DNA of 64,000 nt, taken from Chitinophaga silvisoli. GTDB taxonomy: Bacteria > Bacteroidota > Bacteroidia > Chitinophagales > Chitinophagaceae. The notes under the pieces were generated by a model. That model was not told where the DNA came from and ran no database searches. It worked only from the letters and a program-made list of their open reading frames with translations. Of the stretch, positions 27,050 to 35,802 are shown in pieces. A program made the position numbers and the translations under genes. The stretch spans positions 1 to 64,000 of the forward strand of contig NZ_QTJV01000022.1 in NCBI RefSeq assembly GCF_003412465.1. The letters are read 5' to 3'. How positions within the stretch are numbered: position 1 is the first letter of the stretch; every line of letters starts with the position of its first letter.

Positions 27050-30000
27050 ATGCGTTATTCCACCTCCTTGCTGGCCCTCATGATGGCATCCTGCATCTCC
27101 ACTGCCATCCATGCACAGCAAAAGCTCTTCCAGCAGCTTCCTTCCAAATCTACCGGCATTAAGTTCTCCAATCCCCTCAATGAAACAGAGGGCCTGAACG
27201 TATTGCAATACGAATACTTTTACAATGGTGCCGGTGTAGCCGTAGGTGACCTGAACAATGATGGATTACAGGATCTGTACTTCACTGCAAACATGCAACC
27301 CGGTGCACTCTACCAGAACCTGGGCAACATGCAGTTCAAAGACATTACCAAAGATGCCGGCAAAGGCATCGGCGGCAAAGCTGATAGCTGGAAAACAGGG
27401 GTCACCATGGCCGATGTAAATGGCGACGGACTACTTGATATCTACATCTGCTACTCCGGTAAGCGCGATGATGCTGCCCGCCGCAACCAGCTCTTTATCA
27501 ACCAGGGCAACATGAAATTCGTGGAGAAGGCAAAGGAATATGGCCTGGACGATCCTGATTATAGCACCAACGCAGTCTTCTTTGATATAGACAACGATGG
27601 GGACCTGGATATGTTCCTCCTCAACCACAGCACCAACAAAATCGATAACATGGAGTTTGCCAGGTACAAGGCACTGACCGACTCTCTCGCCGGCAATAAA
27701 CTCTATCGCAATGACAACAATCACTTCACTGATATCACACTCAAAGCCGGCATCATTCAGAACCCACTTACCTTCGGACTGGGGATAGCTGTAGCTGATA
27801 TTAATAAAGATGGTTGGGAAGATATTTATGTAACGAACGACTACAACGAACCAGATTATCTATACATCAACAACCATGACGGTACGTTCAGCGAACGTAC
27901 AAAAGAAACTTTTAAGCACCTGTCGCACTTCTCCATGGGAGTAGACATTGCTGATTATAACAACGACGGTTTACCGGATGTGCTGACACTCGATATGCTC
28001 CCTGAAGATAACAAACGCCAGAAACTGCTACAGATGGAAGAGAGCTACGAGATGCACGACCTGATGAAGTCACAGGACCTTTATGAGCAGTATATGCGCA
28101 ATATGCTGCAACTGAACAATGGCGATGGTACCTTCAGCGAAATCGGTCAGCTGGCCGGTGTCTCTAACACTGACTGGAGCTGGTGCCCGCTGCTGGCGGA
28201 CTTTGATAACGATGGTTATAAAGACCTCTTTGTCACCAATGGCTACCTGCGTGATTATACCAACAAAGACTTCCTGCGCTACTGGGGTGATTACAAAGTG
28301 AAGAAAGCGATGGAGCGCGAACCCATCAGGTTCATGGACCTGATCACCGCCATGCCGGTTACACCTCTGAAAAATTATATCTTCCGCAATAACCATGACC
28401 TCACTTTTTCCAACAAACAACAGGAGTGGGGCATTGATCAACCCGGGGTTTCCAGTGGTGCTGTATATGCTGACCTGGACAACGATGGGGACCTGGACCT
28501 CGTGATCAACCGGATCAATGATCCGGCTGGTATTTATCAGAACATGAGCAGGGAGCAGGATAAGACCGCTTACCTCTCTTTCAAACTGCACGGCGAAGGA
28601 AAGAATACACAGGCCATCGGTGCCAAGGTATATGTATATGCCAATGGTATCCAACAATACCAGGAAGTAAATCCAGGCAAAGGTTACCTGGGTGCCGTTT
28701 CTACCCAATTATTATTTGGTCTGGGCAAGGCAGCAAAAGCAGATTCTGTACTGATCGTATGGCCCGGTAATAAAGAGCAACGTATGAAAGATGTAGCTGC
28801 CAACCAGCTACTGAAAGTGGACTTTGCACCAAACGCTGCTTTACCACCTGCTACAATGCTGAAACCTGTCTTTACAAAAACGGATGGCCTCATCGACTAC
28901 AAGCATGAAGAAATGCAGGCAAACGACTTCAAACGCCAGTTGCTCATGTTGTTCATGTATTCCAAAACAGGACCGGTCATTGCAAAGGCCGATGTAGATA
29001 AAGATGGTAAAGAAGACCTCTATGTAAGTGGCAATGGAGAACTGCCCGGTCGCATCTACAACCAGCTTGGGAATGGCAGCTTCGAAATGAATAAAGGCAT
29101 GAAGCTGGAAGACCCGGCTGAAAACTGTGTGTCCGATGCGACCTTCTTTGATGCTAACGGAGATGGTTACGCTGACCTGTATCTCGCCATGGGTGGTTAC
29201 TTCAATTGCGATCCGAATACACCTATGTTGCAGGACGAACTGTTTATTAACAATGGGAAAGGGATACTTGTGAAAATGAGTGAAAACCTGCCTGATGTAA
29301 GCGCAAACAGTAAGTCCTGTGTACGCCCCTGCGACTTTGATAATGACGGGGACATCGATCTCTTTGTAGGTGGTCGCGTAATACCCGGCCAATACCCGCT
29401 GTCACCGCTATCTTACCTGCTGGTAAATAACGGCAAAGGTAAGTTCACAGTAGCTGATGTACCGTTTGCCAAAACCGGTATGATCACAGATGCACAATGG
29501 ATAGACCTGGACAAAGATGGCCGTAAAGACCTGGTAGTATGTGGTGAAATGATGCCATTGTCAGTATACATCAATAAAGGAGATGGCTTCAAAGATAAAA
29601 CGAACGATTACTTCGATCAGCCGCAAAACGGTTTCTGGTTTAGCCTGGCTGTGAAAGATGTGGATGGTGATGGCAATGATGACCTCATAGCCGGCAACCT
29701 GGGACTAAACACCCAAATCAAGGCTTCTCCGAAAGAGCCTGCTGAATTGTATTATGCTGACTTCGATAAGAATGGAAATATTGATCCCTTCCTGAACTAC
29801 TATATACAAGGTGTAAGTTATCCTTACGTGAGCAGAGATGAGTTAAATGACCAGATCTACCCCATGCGTAAGAAATTTACTTCTTATAAGCACTATTCAG
29901 ATGCCACTATGAAAGACATTGTTGCACCGGATGATCTGGCGAAAGCAGGTAAGCTGACCGTGACTGAAACCCGCAGCCTGTGCCTGCTGAATAAGAACGG

Positions 30001-30331
30001 CAAACTGGTCGTATCACCTTTACCAATGGAAGCACAGTTCTCAGTAGTTACCAAAATCCTGACAGGTGATTTCAATGAGGATGGTAAGCCAGACCTCTTA
30101 TTGCTTGGTAACCATTGCGACAACCGGCTGAAGCTGGGTAGTTTTGATGCCAGCTATGGTTGCCTGCTCAAAGGCGATGGCAAAGGCGGATTTACTTATG
30201 TGGATCAGTCAGAAGCGGGTATTTGCATCAAAGGCGATGTAAAGTCCGCCAGCGAAATCGCCATCAATGGAAAGAACTTTGTGGCAGTTGGTGTAAACAA
30301 TGAAGGTATCTCACTTTATAAAGAAAAATAA
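27050..30331 (+). CDS. CRTAC1-like FG-GAP/VCBS propeller protein with ASPIC/UnbV domain
   Basis: 1093 residues from ATG 27050 (MRYSTSLLALMMASCISTAIHAQQ; signal peptide, with MASC as a possible lipobox); a TTG at 27032 would add six residues. About fourteen calcium-binding DxNxDGxxD motifs are visible in two sets, for example DLNNDGLQDLYF, DVNGDGLLDIYI, DFDNDGYKDLFV, then DANGDGYADLYL, DFDNDGDIDLFV and DFNEDGKPDLLL. This suggests two integrin-alpha-like propellers. Between them (about 500-590) lies an ASPIC/UnbV segment (GAKVYVYANGIQQYQEVN...LLFGLGKAAKADSVLIVWPG). It is surface-exposed or periplasmic and binds calcium; the function is not established. Position after SusC/SusD suggests ligand or carrier binding. 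The next gene starts 2 bp after its stop. Confidence 0.85.
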   Translation: MRYSTSLLALMMASCISTAIHAQQKLFQQLPSKSTGIKFSNPLNETEGLNVLQYEYFYNGAGVAVGDLNNDGLQDLYFTANMQPGALYQNLGNMQFKDITKDAGKGIGGKADSWKTGVTMADVNGDGLLDIYICYSGKRDDAARRNQLFINQGNMKFVEKAKEYGLDDPDYSTNAVFFDIDNDGDLDMFLLNHSTNKIDNMEFARYKALTDSLAGNKLYRNDNNHFTDITLKAGIIQNPLTFGLGIAVADINKDGWEDIYVTNDYNEPDYLYINNHDGTFSERTKETFKHLSHFSMGVDIADYNNDGLPDVLTLDMLPEDNKRQKLLQMEESYEMHDLMKSQDLYEQYMRNMLQLNNGDGTFSEIGQLAGVSNTDWSWCPLLADFDNDGYKDLFVTNGYLRDYTNKDFLRYWGDYKVKKAMEREPIRFMDLITAMPVTPLKNYIFRNNHDLTFSNKQQEWGIDQPGVSSGAVYADLDNDGDLDLVINRINDPAGIYQNMSREQDKTAYLSFKLHGEGKNTQAIGAKVYVYANGIQQYQEVNPGKGYLGAVSTQLLFGLGKAAKADSVLIVWPGNKEQRMKDVAANQLLKVDFAPNAALPPATMLKPVFTKTDGLIDYKHEEMQANDFKRQLLMLFMYSKTGPVIAKADVDKDGKEDLYVSGNGELPGRIYNQLGNGSFEMNKGMKLEDPAENCVSDATFFDANGDGYADLYLAMGGYFNCDPNTPMLQDELFINNGKGILVKMSENLPDVSANSKSCVRPCDFDNDGDIDLFVGGRVIPGQYPLSPLSYLLVNNGKGKFTVADVPFAKTGMITDAQWIDLDKDGRKDLVVCGEMMPLSVYINKGDGFKDKTNDYFDQPQNGFWFSLAVKDVDGDGNDDLIAGNLGLNTQIKASPKEPAELYYADFDKNGNIDPFLNYYIQGVSYPYVSRDELNDQIYPMRKKFTSYKHYSDATMKDIVAPDDLAKAGKLTVTETRSLCLLNKNGKLVVSPLPMEAQFSVVTKILTGDFNEDGKPDLLLLGNHCDNRLKLGSFDASYGCLLKGDGKGGFTYVDQSEAGICIKGDVKSASEIAINGKNFVAVGVNNEGISLYKEK

Positions 30332-30333
30332 GT

Positions 30334-31665
30334 ATGAAGAAACTCATCTTTGGATTGTTACTCGTTAGTCAGCTGGGGCATGCGCAACAGCAGTACGACA
30401 AGGCACCTTTTACCGATTATATACAACCGGCAGTATTTTCTCTTTCCATGGTGATGATGCACGATGTAGTAAATCCGCCGGCAGCTACACGTTTCTATAG
30501 TTATGCAACGCTGGCAGCTTACCAGATCATTGTAAAGCATAATCCTTCCATACCAGGTGCAGCTTCATTTATAAAATCCTATCCTGCCATTGCCATACAG
30601 GATAGTGGCAGAACCTACGATTATAAGGTGGCATCTGTATATGCTATCTTAGAAGCAGGTAAGCAGTTATTACCTTCCGGCTATATGCTCACAGAGGATG
30701 AGAAGAAACTGATCGATCTCTTTAAGAAAGACCAGGTACCTGATAGTATCATTAAGAACTCTGTGATGGTGGCAGAAGGTGTGGTAAAGCAAATCGTAGC
30801 ATGGTCCAAAGGAGATGGCTATGGTAAGCTCAGTACCCTTCGCAGGTATACACCGCTGAAAGGAGAGGGGTACTGGTATCCTACACCACCTGCTTATATG
30901 GACGCTGTGGAGCCTAACTGGCGTACCATCCGTCCGATGGTGATTGATAGCTGTTCACAGTTTAAACCAAAACCGATGACAGCTTTCAGTAAAGATACCA
31001 GCAGTGATTTTTATAGGCTGAATATGGAAGTGTACAAGTATGGGGTAAATCCTACAAAAGAGGAAATGACCATTGCCGGTTTCTGGGATTGTAATCCATT
31101 TGCAGTAAGTACTTATGGACACATGGCAATCGGGTTTAAGAAAATCACCCCTGGTGGTCACTGGATGAATATCACCGGTATTGCCTGCCGCAAAGCAAAA
31201 TTAGATTTTGACCAGACTTTGCAGGCACATATGCTGGCTGCCAACGTGATGATGGATGCTTTTATTACCTGCTGGGATGCAAAATATAGTACTAACAGGA
31301 TTCGTCCAGAAGCCTTTATCAATAAGTATATTGATGTAAAATGGAAGCCGAATTTACAGACCCCTCCATTCCCTGAATATACAAGCGGACATAGCGTGGT
31401 ATCTTCTGCAGTGGCCACAATGCTCACCTATCTGTTCGGAGATAATTTCGAATACACAGATAATTCAGAGGAATTCTGGGAGCTGACACCCCGGCATTTT
31501 ACTTCGTTCTGGAATGCAGCAAAAGAGGCCGCAGTGTCACGTATTTATGGTGGCATTCACTATCGTGATTCTGTGGATAATGGAGTGGATCAGGGAACGC
31601 GTGTGGGTACCTTTGTTGTGGAGAAAATTAAAAAAGCAGGGATAGGGCCCCTGGCAAAGAACTAA
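30334..31665 (+). CDS. vanadium-dependent haloperoxidase / PAP2-type acid phosphatase, exported
   Basis: 443 residues with a signal peptide (MKKLIFGLLLVSQLGHAQQ). All three PAP2/vanadate-binding motifs are present: K317-x6-R324P325 (KYSTNRIRP), TSGH (350-353), and SRIYGGIHYRD (S402, R403, H409). This is the fold shared by vanadium haloperoxidases and bacterial acid phosphatases; residues alone cannot say whether it oxidises halide or cleaves phosphate. It starts 2 bp after the CRTAC1-like stop, so the two should be co-translated. Its position in a SusC/SusD operon suggests extracytoplasmic processing of the imported compound (phosphate removal or halogenation); this is inference. Confidence 0.87.
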   Translation: MKKLIFGLLLVSQLGHAQQQYDKAPFTDYIQPAVFSLSMVMMHDVVNPPAATRFYSYATLAAYQIIVKHNPSIPGAASFIKSYPAIAIQDSGRTYDYKVASVYAILEAGKQLLPSGYMLTEDEKKLIDLFKKDQVPDSIIKNSVMVAEGVVKQIVAWSKGDGYGKLSTLRRYTPLKGEGYWYPTPPAYMDAVEPNWRTIRPMVIDSCSQFKPKPMTAFSKDTSSDFYRLNMEVYKYGVNPTKEEMTIAGFWDCNPFAVSTYGHMAIGFKKITPGGHWMNITGIACRKAKLDFDQTLQAHMLAANVMMDAFITCWDAKYSTNRIRPEAFINKYIDVKWKPNLQTPPFPEYTSGHSVVSSAVATMLTYLFGDNFEYTDNSEEFWELTPRHFTSFWNAAKEAAVSRIYGGIHYRDSVDNGVDQGTRVGTFVVEKIKKAGIGPLAKN

Positions 31666-31697
31666 TTTTTTGCCATCCGCCGCCCTGGCCACCCATA

Positions 31698-33044
31698 TCA
31701 AATAGACAGTTTCCTTCTACCTTCCAATATTCTGAAAAACGACCTCGTCCTGATCTCCTCCATCGTCAGGCCCGTCGCCAAAACTTCTTCCTCAGAGACT
31801 GCACCACAATTAATGGCTTTGAGGAAGAAGTTTAACAATCCCTGCCCCGTAGCCGCATCATCAAAAATATCCTTCGTCAAAGTAGAAATCGCCGCCCGCT
31901 CCACGAACGTTTTCAACCTATACACCGCATCTTCATAATTACTCAAAAAGAAATGATAAGTCGCCGCATAACGCATGGGCAACTGTGCCGGGTTCAGATC
32001 CCATCCCTGGTAAAACCCGTTAATCAGTGAATGCATCGTATGGTGATACCCCGTTCTCCAGGCCCTATGCACATGCTCCCTGTTCTCTTCCAGTTGTGCA
32101 TAAGACAAATGATCTCCTTTATGCAAGGCTACAGGGATCACATTCGTTGCTCCATCAGAAAGAAAAATTCCCGTTCCGCCCAATGCTACCTTCGTCATAT
32201 GATGTGCAAAATCACATACCGGGTGCGCCATCGTCTGGTACTTCGCGGTAATCCCGCAGGAAGCTGTATAATCATAAGTGCCAAAATGCGCTGCAATACA
32301 TCGCCCTTCGCTCGCCCTGATTATGCGCATCAATGGATTTCGTCCCTCATCATCCATAATGATCTGTGTCGCTTCTACCATCGTCTCCATCTGCAAGGTA
32401 CCGGGTTCCAGCGCATGCACTTTCTCTAATACTTCAAAGAAGCGAACCAAAGTACTCACCTGTTCAGGAATCGTCACCTTTGGCAGCATTACCACGAAAT
32501 TAGCTGGCAATACCCCGTTCGTATGTTGCAATAATGTACTGATAAACAGGTCCAGCGTACGCACACTCCGGTGTTTCAGGTCCTCCGTAAACGGCTTGAT
32601 CCTGATCCCGATAAACGGGGAAATGGTGCCGGCCTCCATACCTTTCGCCAGTTCAATAGCCGCTGCTACAGCCGTAGCATCTTCCTCCTCATCAGGCCTG
32701 TTCCCAAATCCATCTTCAAAATCAATTCGAAAATCTTCCACAGGCTCTGTCTGTAATTTGTGAATGATCTGCTTGTAAATGATCTCTGCCAGCCGGTCAT
32801 TTTTCCATTCCAGTGCCATGGCCAGTACACCGCTATCCGGTGCATAAGTATGAAAATGGTGCAGGGCAATTTCACCCATTTTAATACAGGTATCTGCCTT
32901 GAACAGATTGGCACCTCCATACACAGTATGTACGGGTTGCCGCTCAGGCCTGTCGCCGGGGTAAGTTTGCTGAAAGGCAAGGTTTGCTATTTTCAAAGTG
33001 TCCAGCAGGGCATGTTTGTCCGATTCGGGGATGGATAGTTGCAT
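31698..33044 (-). CDS. DUF6986-like protein of the malate synthase / CitE aldolase superfamily
   Basis: 448 residues, no signal peptide. The TIM-barrel signature of HpcH/HpaI-CitE-malate synthase enzymes is visible: FRIDFEDGFGNRPDEEED (about 103-120), RIKPF, FVVMLPKV (barrel lysine), LQMETMVEAT (metal-binding Glu) and HFGTYDYTAS (Asp of a Mg2+ site). The substrate is not established. It is the last gene of the minus-strand urate operon, 11 bp after 5-hydroxyisourate hydrolase. The operon makes ureidoglycolate/glyoxylate but encodes no ureidoglycolate lyase, so a role in cleaving ureidoglycolate or condensing glyoxylate is plausible (inference). Confidence 0.8.
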   Translation of the reverse strand: MQLSIPESDKHALLDTLKIANLAFQQTYPGDRPERQPVHTVYGGANLFKADTCIKMGEIALHHFHTYAPDSGVLAMALEWKNDRLAEIIYKQIIHKLQTEPVEDFRIDFEDGFGNRPDEEEDATAVAAAIELAKGMEAGTISPFIGIRIKPFTEDLKHRSVRTLDLFISTLLQHTNGVLPANFVVMLPKVTIPEQVSTLVRFFEVLEKVHALEPGTLQMETMVEATQIIMDDEGRNPLMRIIRASEGRCIAAHFGTYDYTASCGITAKYQTMAHPVCDFAHHMTKVALGGTGIFLSDGATNVIPVALHKGDHLSYAQLEENREHVHRAWRTGYHHTMHSLINGFYQGWDLNPAQLPMRYAATYHFFLSNYEDAVYRLKTFVERAAISTLTKDIFDDAATGQGLLNFFLKAINCGAVSEEEVLATGLTMEEIRTRSFFRILEGRRKLSI

Positions 33045-33055
33045 AGTAGATTAGT

Positions 33056-33394
33056 TTAAGAACCACGGTAAGTGGAATAACCAAAGGGTGATAACAAAAG
33101 CGGCACATGATAGTGCTCATGGCTGTTGATATAAAAAGCAATTTCTACAAATGGGAAGAATGAAGTGGTAAAATTGCGTTCAAAATATTCCTGTGTATCG
33201 AAATGTAATTTATACAGGCCATGAGGCATGGTGGCACCTGCTTCCCACAGGTCGGTCACACGCCCATCATTGTTAGTGATGCCGCTTGCAAGTTGCAGCC
33301 ATTCTTTTTCGTGCAATACGTACAGGGTAACGGCGACTTCACGGGCGGGGGCACCCAGCGAAGTATCCAATATATGGGTGCTTAACTGGCTCAT
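33056..33394 (-). CDS. uraH: 5-hydroxyisourate hydrolase (transthyretin-like)
   Basis: 112 residues, the usual length. It hydrolyses 5-hydroxyisourate, the product of urate oxidase, to OHCU. The N-terminal signature HILDTSLGAPAREVAV supplies the catalytic His. The middle FFPFVEIAF strand and HEHYHVPLLLSPFGYSTYRGS at the end give the second His and the C-terminal YRGS tetrapeptide that distinguishes the enzyme from vertebrate transthyretin. No signal peptide, so cytosolic. Its ATG overlaps the stop of the OHCU decarboxylase gene (4 bp), indicating coupled translation within the urate operon. Confidence 0.95.
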   Translation of the reverse strand: MSQLSTHILDTSLGAPAREVAVTLYVLHEKEWLQLASGITNNDGRVTDLWEAGATMPHGLYKLHFDTQEYFERNFTTSFFPFVEIAFYINSHEHYHVPLLLSPFGYSTYRGS

Positions 33395-33861
33395 GAAAGT
33401 AATTTTTCAAGTCGTAAGTGTGTAATCTTACCTTGCTCTGCCATGGCGATCTTAATTTCTTCTGCGGGGCTGTTATTCATTCTTGCTTTTAGCAGGGCTA
33501 ACATGTCGGTAGCGGATTTTCCGCTGGCGAATACGATGAAGATGTAACCAAATTTCTCTTCATAACGCGTATTCAAACTGGCTAATTCCTCCAGGATGGC
33601 TGTGGATGCATTCGCAACACCAGCCTGCTCTTTATGCAAAGCAGGCCGGTCACCAATGCGGGGATGATGACTGAATGCTTCCAGCCCATCGGCAGGTGTA
33701 CATGCCGCCCAATGCCTGGTAGCAGCATCCAGTAATGCCGTTTCACTTGCCATGGGGAAATCAGCCATCATCTTTTCCACCCATTTATGCGCGCCGCAGC
33801 ATTGTTGTAATGTAGTATACAACTCGGGCTGGGCCAACTGATTGAGTGCATCCAGTGTCAT
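33391..33861 (-). CDS. uraD: 2-oxo-4-hydroxy-4-carboxy-5-ureidoimidazoline (OHCU) decarboxylase
   Basis: 156 residues from ATG 33861. The open frame extends further, but ATG 33861 (MTLDALNQL) overlaps the previous stop by 4 bp and gives normal family length. It decarboxylates OHCU to S-allantoin. Motifs: FSHHPRIGDRPALH with the catalytic His, and the C-terminal NTRYEEKFGYIFIVFASGKSATDMLALLKARMNN characteristic of the family. It lies between the ureidoglycine aminohydrolase and hydroxyisourate hydrolase genes with 4-bp overlaps on both sides, so stoichiometric expression is likely. Confidence 0.93.
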   Translation of the reverse strand: MTLDALNQLAQPELYTTLQQCCGAHKWVEKMMADFPMASETALLDAATRHWAACTPADGLEAFSHHPRIGDRPALHKEQAGVANASTAILEELASLNTRYEEKFGYIFIVFASGKSATDMLALLKARMNNSPAEEIKIAMAEQGKITHLRLEKLLS

Positions 33862-34592
33862 ATAGTACTTGGAAACCTGTTTACATTTTTGTAATAGATA
33901 TACACTGCCGGTTCTTTTCCCATCGCTGTAAACCATTGCTGGCAATAAGGTGCCATCCAGATCGCATCTCCTTTTTTGACAGGGTACCATTCATGATTCA
34001 ACATATACACACCCTGTCCCTGGAGGTAGAGTAATCCATGTTCCATAACATGCGTTTCTACAAATGGCAGGTGAGCTCCCGGATCATAAGTAAAGATATT
34101 CACCGCCATATCAAAAGAGAGGTCTTCCGGTAGCAATACCTGGAGCCTTAAAGCCGGATCACCCAGGAAAGCAGGTCCGGGTATATTGGCGCTGTCACCA
34201 AAGAGCAAAGAGGGTGTAGGATGTCCTTCCAGTGGTTCATAGACCTTGTGGAAACTGAGCACCTGTGTTCCTGCACTAGCACTTTTCAGCAGGTATTCTT
34301 CTCCCGGAGGGAAATATACGAACTGGCCGGCGTTGAGTAAGGTATCATTCACCGTGCAAATACCCTGTATGACATAGAAGAAAATCTGCGAAGCAGCAGT
34401 TTTGCCACTTATTACACCTTCCGCCTCCATGGTGACGAGTGTCTGACATAGCCCTGCACCCATCTGTTCATTGATGAGTACATTGATTTTACAATTAGTC
34501 CATCCGGGTATCACGCTATTCACATGGCCATCCGGGCAAATGAGTGCGTGATTACTTTTTACAACGGAACGTGTGAGTGCTGAAATCTCCAT
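33858..34592 (-). CDS. allE: (S)-ureidoglycine aminohydrolase, bicupin
   Basis: 244 residues with two cupin halves. It releases ammonia from S-ureidoglycine to give S-ureidoglycolate after allantoate hydrolysis, using a bound Mn2+. The start MEISALTRSVVKSNHALICPDGHVNSVIPGW is characteristic. The first cupin is about 45-120 (FFYVIQGICTV, FVYFPPGEEYLL). The second is about 155-235 (NIFTYDPGAHLPFVETHVMEHGLLYLQGQGVY, metal-ligand His/Glu). It starts 4 bp after the allantoate amidohydrolase stop and its own stop overlaps the OHCU decarboxylase start. No ureidoglycolate lyase gene follows. Confidence 0.92.
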   Translation of the reverse strand: MEISALTRSVVKSNHALICPDGHVNSVIPGWTNCKINVLINEQMGAGLCQTLVTMEAEGVISGKTAASQIFFYVIQGICTVNDTLLNAGQFVYFPPGEEYLLKSASAGTQVLSFHKVYEPLEGHPTPSLLFGDSANIPGPAFLGDPALRLQVLLPEDLSFDMAVNIFTYDPGAHLPFVETHVMEHGLLYLQGQGVYMLNHEWYPVKKGDAIWMAPYCQQWFTAMGKEPAVYIYYKNVNRFPSTI

Positions 34593-34596
34593 ATGT

Positions 34597-35802
34597 TTAT
34601 CTGATAAGTTGCTGAATAAATGTGCGTGCTACCTGCAGGGCTACCTCAATATCAGCCGCTTCCACATCTTCCAGCGGATGATGACTGATCCCTTTAAAGC
34701 AGCGTACAAAGAGCATACAAACAGGTGCGATGGCTGATACGGCTACGGCATCATGACCTGCACCACTGACGAGTTTTACTATTTCGGCAGATGGAATGGA
34801 TTTTTCAAGCAACCCGGATAACTCCCGGTCACAAATCACCGGAGCTGTCTCCTGCACAACATGCCATTCAAAACTGATTTTTCTTTTGACGCAGACAGCA
34901 TTTAGCTGCGCCAGGAGTTCCACATGTGCTTCCCTTATCATATCTATATCAGCACTTCTCAAATCAAGACTACACAATACTTCTCCCGGAATCACATTCG
35001 ATGCCCCATGCACTACCTGCAAGGTTCCTACAGTCGCTACTACCCGATCGCAGTGTTGCAGCGCCCATTGTTCAATTATCAAAATGCATTCCGAAGCACA
35101 ACAAAGAGCGTCCTGCCGCATATCCATTGGCACAGTTCCCGCATGGCCTGCCATCCCCTTAAATACCAGCTGACTACGCTGTTGTCCTGCTATAGCAGTA
35201 ACAATTGCCACGGGAATATGTTTTTCATACAATACCGGTCCCTGCTCAATGTGTATTTCAAAATACCCCAGCCAGTCGGCAGCATCTATTTTATCATGCA
35301 ATAACTGGTCCGTACATCCTCCCATCATTTGAATCGCATCACCCAGTGAAATTCCTGCCGCATCTTGTAGTGCCAGTTGTGTCATATCAAAGGCGGCGCT
35401 TAGCACCTTACTCCCCAGGTAGGTCGTATGATAGCGCACGCCTTCTTCATCACTAAAAGCAACTACCTCAATATGAAAAGGTAATTCAACGTCCAGGGAA
35501 CTCACCACATCCAGTGCCATCAACACCCCCAATGGACCATCGAACTTTCCTGCATTCACCACAGTATCAAAGTGTGAACCAAATACCAGTGTACGCGCCG
35601 AAGGATTTTTGGATACCAGTCTGCCCCGTACATTCCCGATATTATCGATCCGGGTCTCCAGGCCCGCTTCCTGCATCCAGCCTGATATCAGCTGACTGGC
35701 CCGGATAAAAGCCGGTGAACCAAAAGTGCGGGTCAGGCAATCGCTGTCTTCACTGATTGCCGCCAGTTCTTCTATCCTTGCAAGTATGGTGGCTGTACTC
35801 AT
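34597..35802 (-). CDS. allC: allantoate amidohydrolase, M20 family
   Basis: 401 residues. It hydrolyses allantoate to ureidoglycine, CO2 and ammonia with a dinuclear metal site. Metal ligands are seen in GSHFDTVVNAGKFDGPLGVL (His, Asp), FSDEEGVRY (Glu pair), EIHIEQGPVL (His, Glu) and GAGHDAVAV (His). The TVGTLQVVHGASNVIPGEV block belongs to the dimerisation lid. Related M20 enzymes act on ureidoglycolate or N-carbamoyl amino acids; the operon context with allantoinase and ureidoglycine aminohydrolase decides for allantoate. Its ATG overlaps the allantoinase stop by 4 bp. Confidence 0.92.
   Translation of the reverse strand: MSTATILARIEELAAISEDSDCLTRTFGSPAFIRASQLISGWMQEAGLETRIDNIGNVRGRLVSKNPSARTLVFGSHFDTVVNAGKFDGPLGVLMALDVVSSLDVELPFHIEVVAFSDEEGVRYHTTYLGSKVLSAAFDMTQLALQDAAGISLGDAIQMMGGCTDQLLHDKIDAADWLGYFEIHIEQGPVLYEKHIPVAIVTAIAGQQRSQLVFKGMAGHAGTVPMDMRQDALCCASECILIIEQWALQHCDRVVATVGTLQVVHGASNVIPGEVLCSLDLRSADIDMIREAHVELLAQLNAVCVKRKISFEWHVVQETAPVICDRELSGLLEKSIPSAEIVKLVSGAGHDAVAVSAIAPVCMLFVRCFKGISHHPLEDVEAADIEVALQVARTFIQQLIR

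Noticed and set aside
32278-32763. 161-codon plus-strand frame opposite the DUF6986-like gene
   Set aside because: Antisense shadow; the minus-strand protein has clear aldolase-superfamily motifs.
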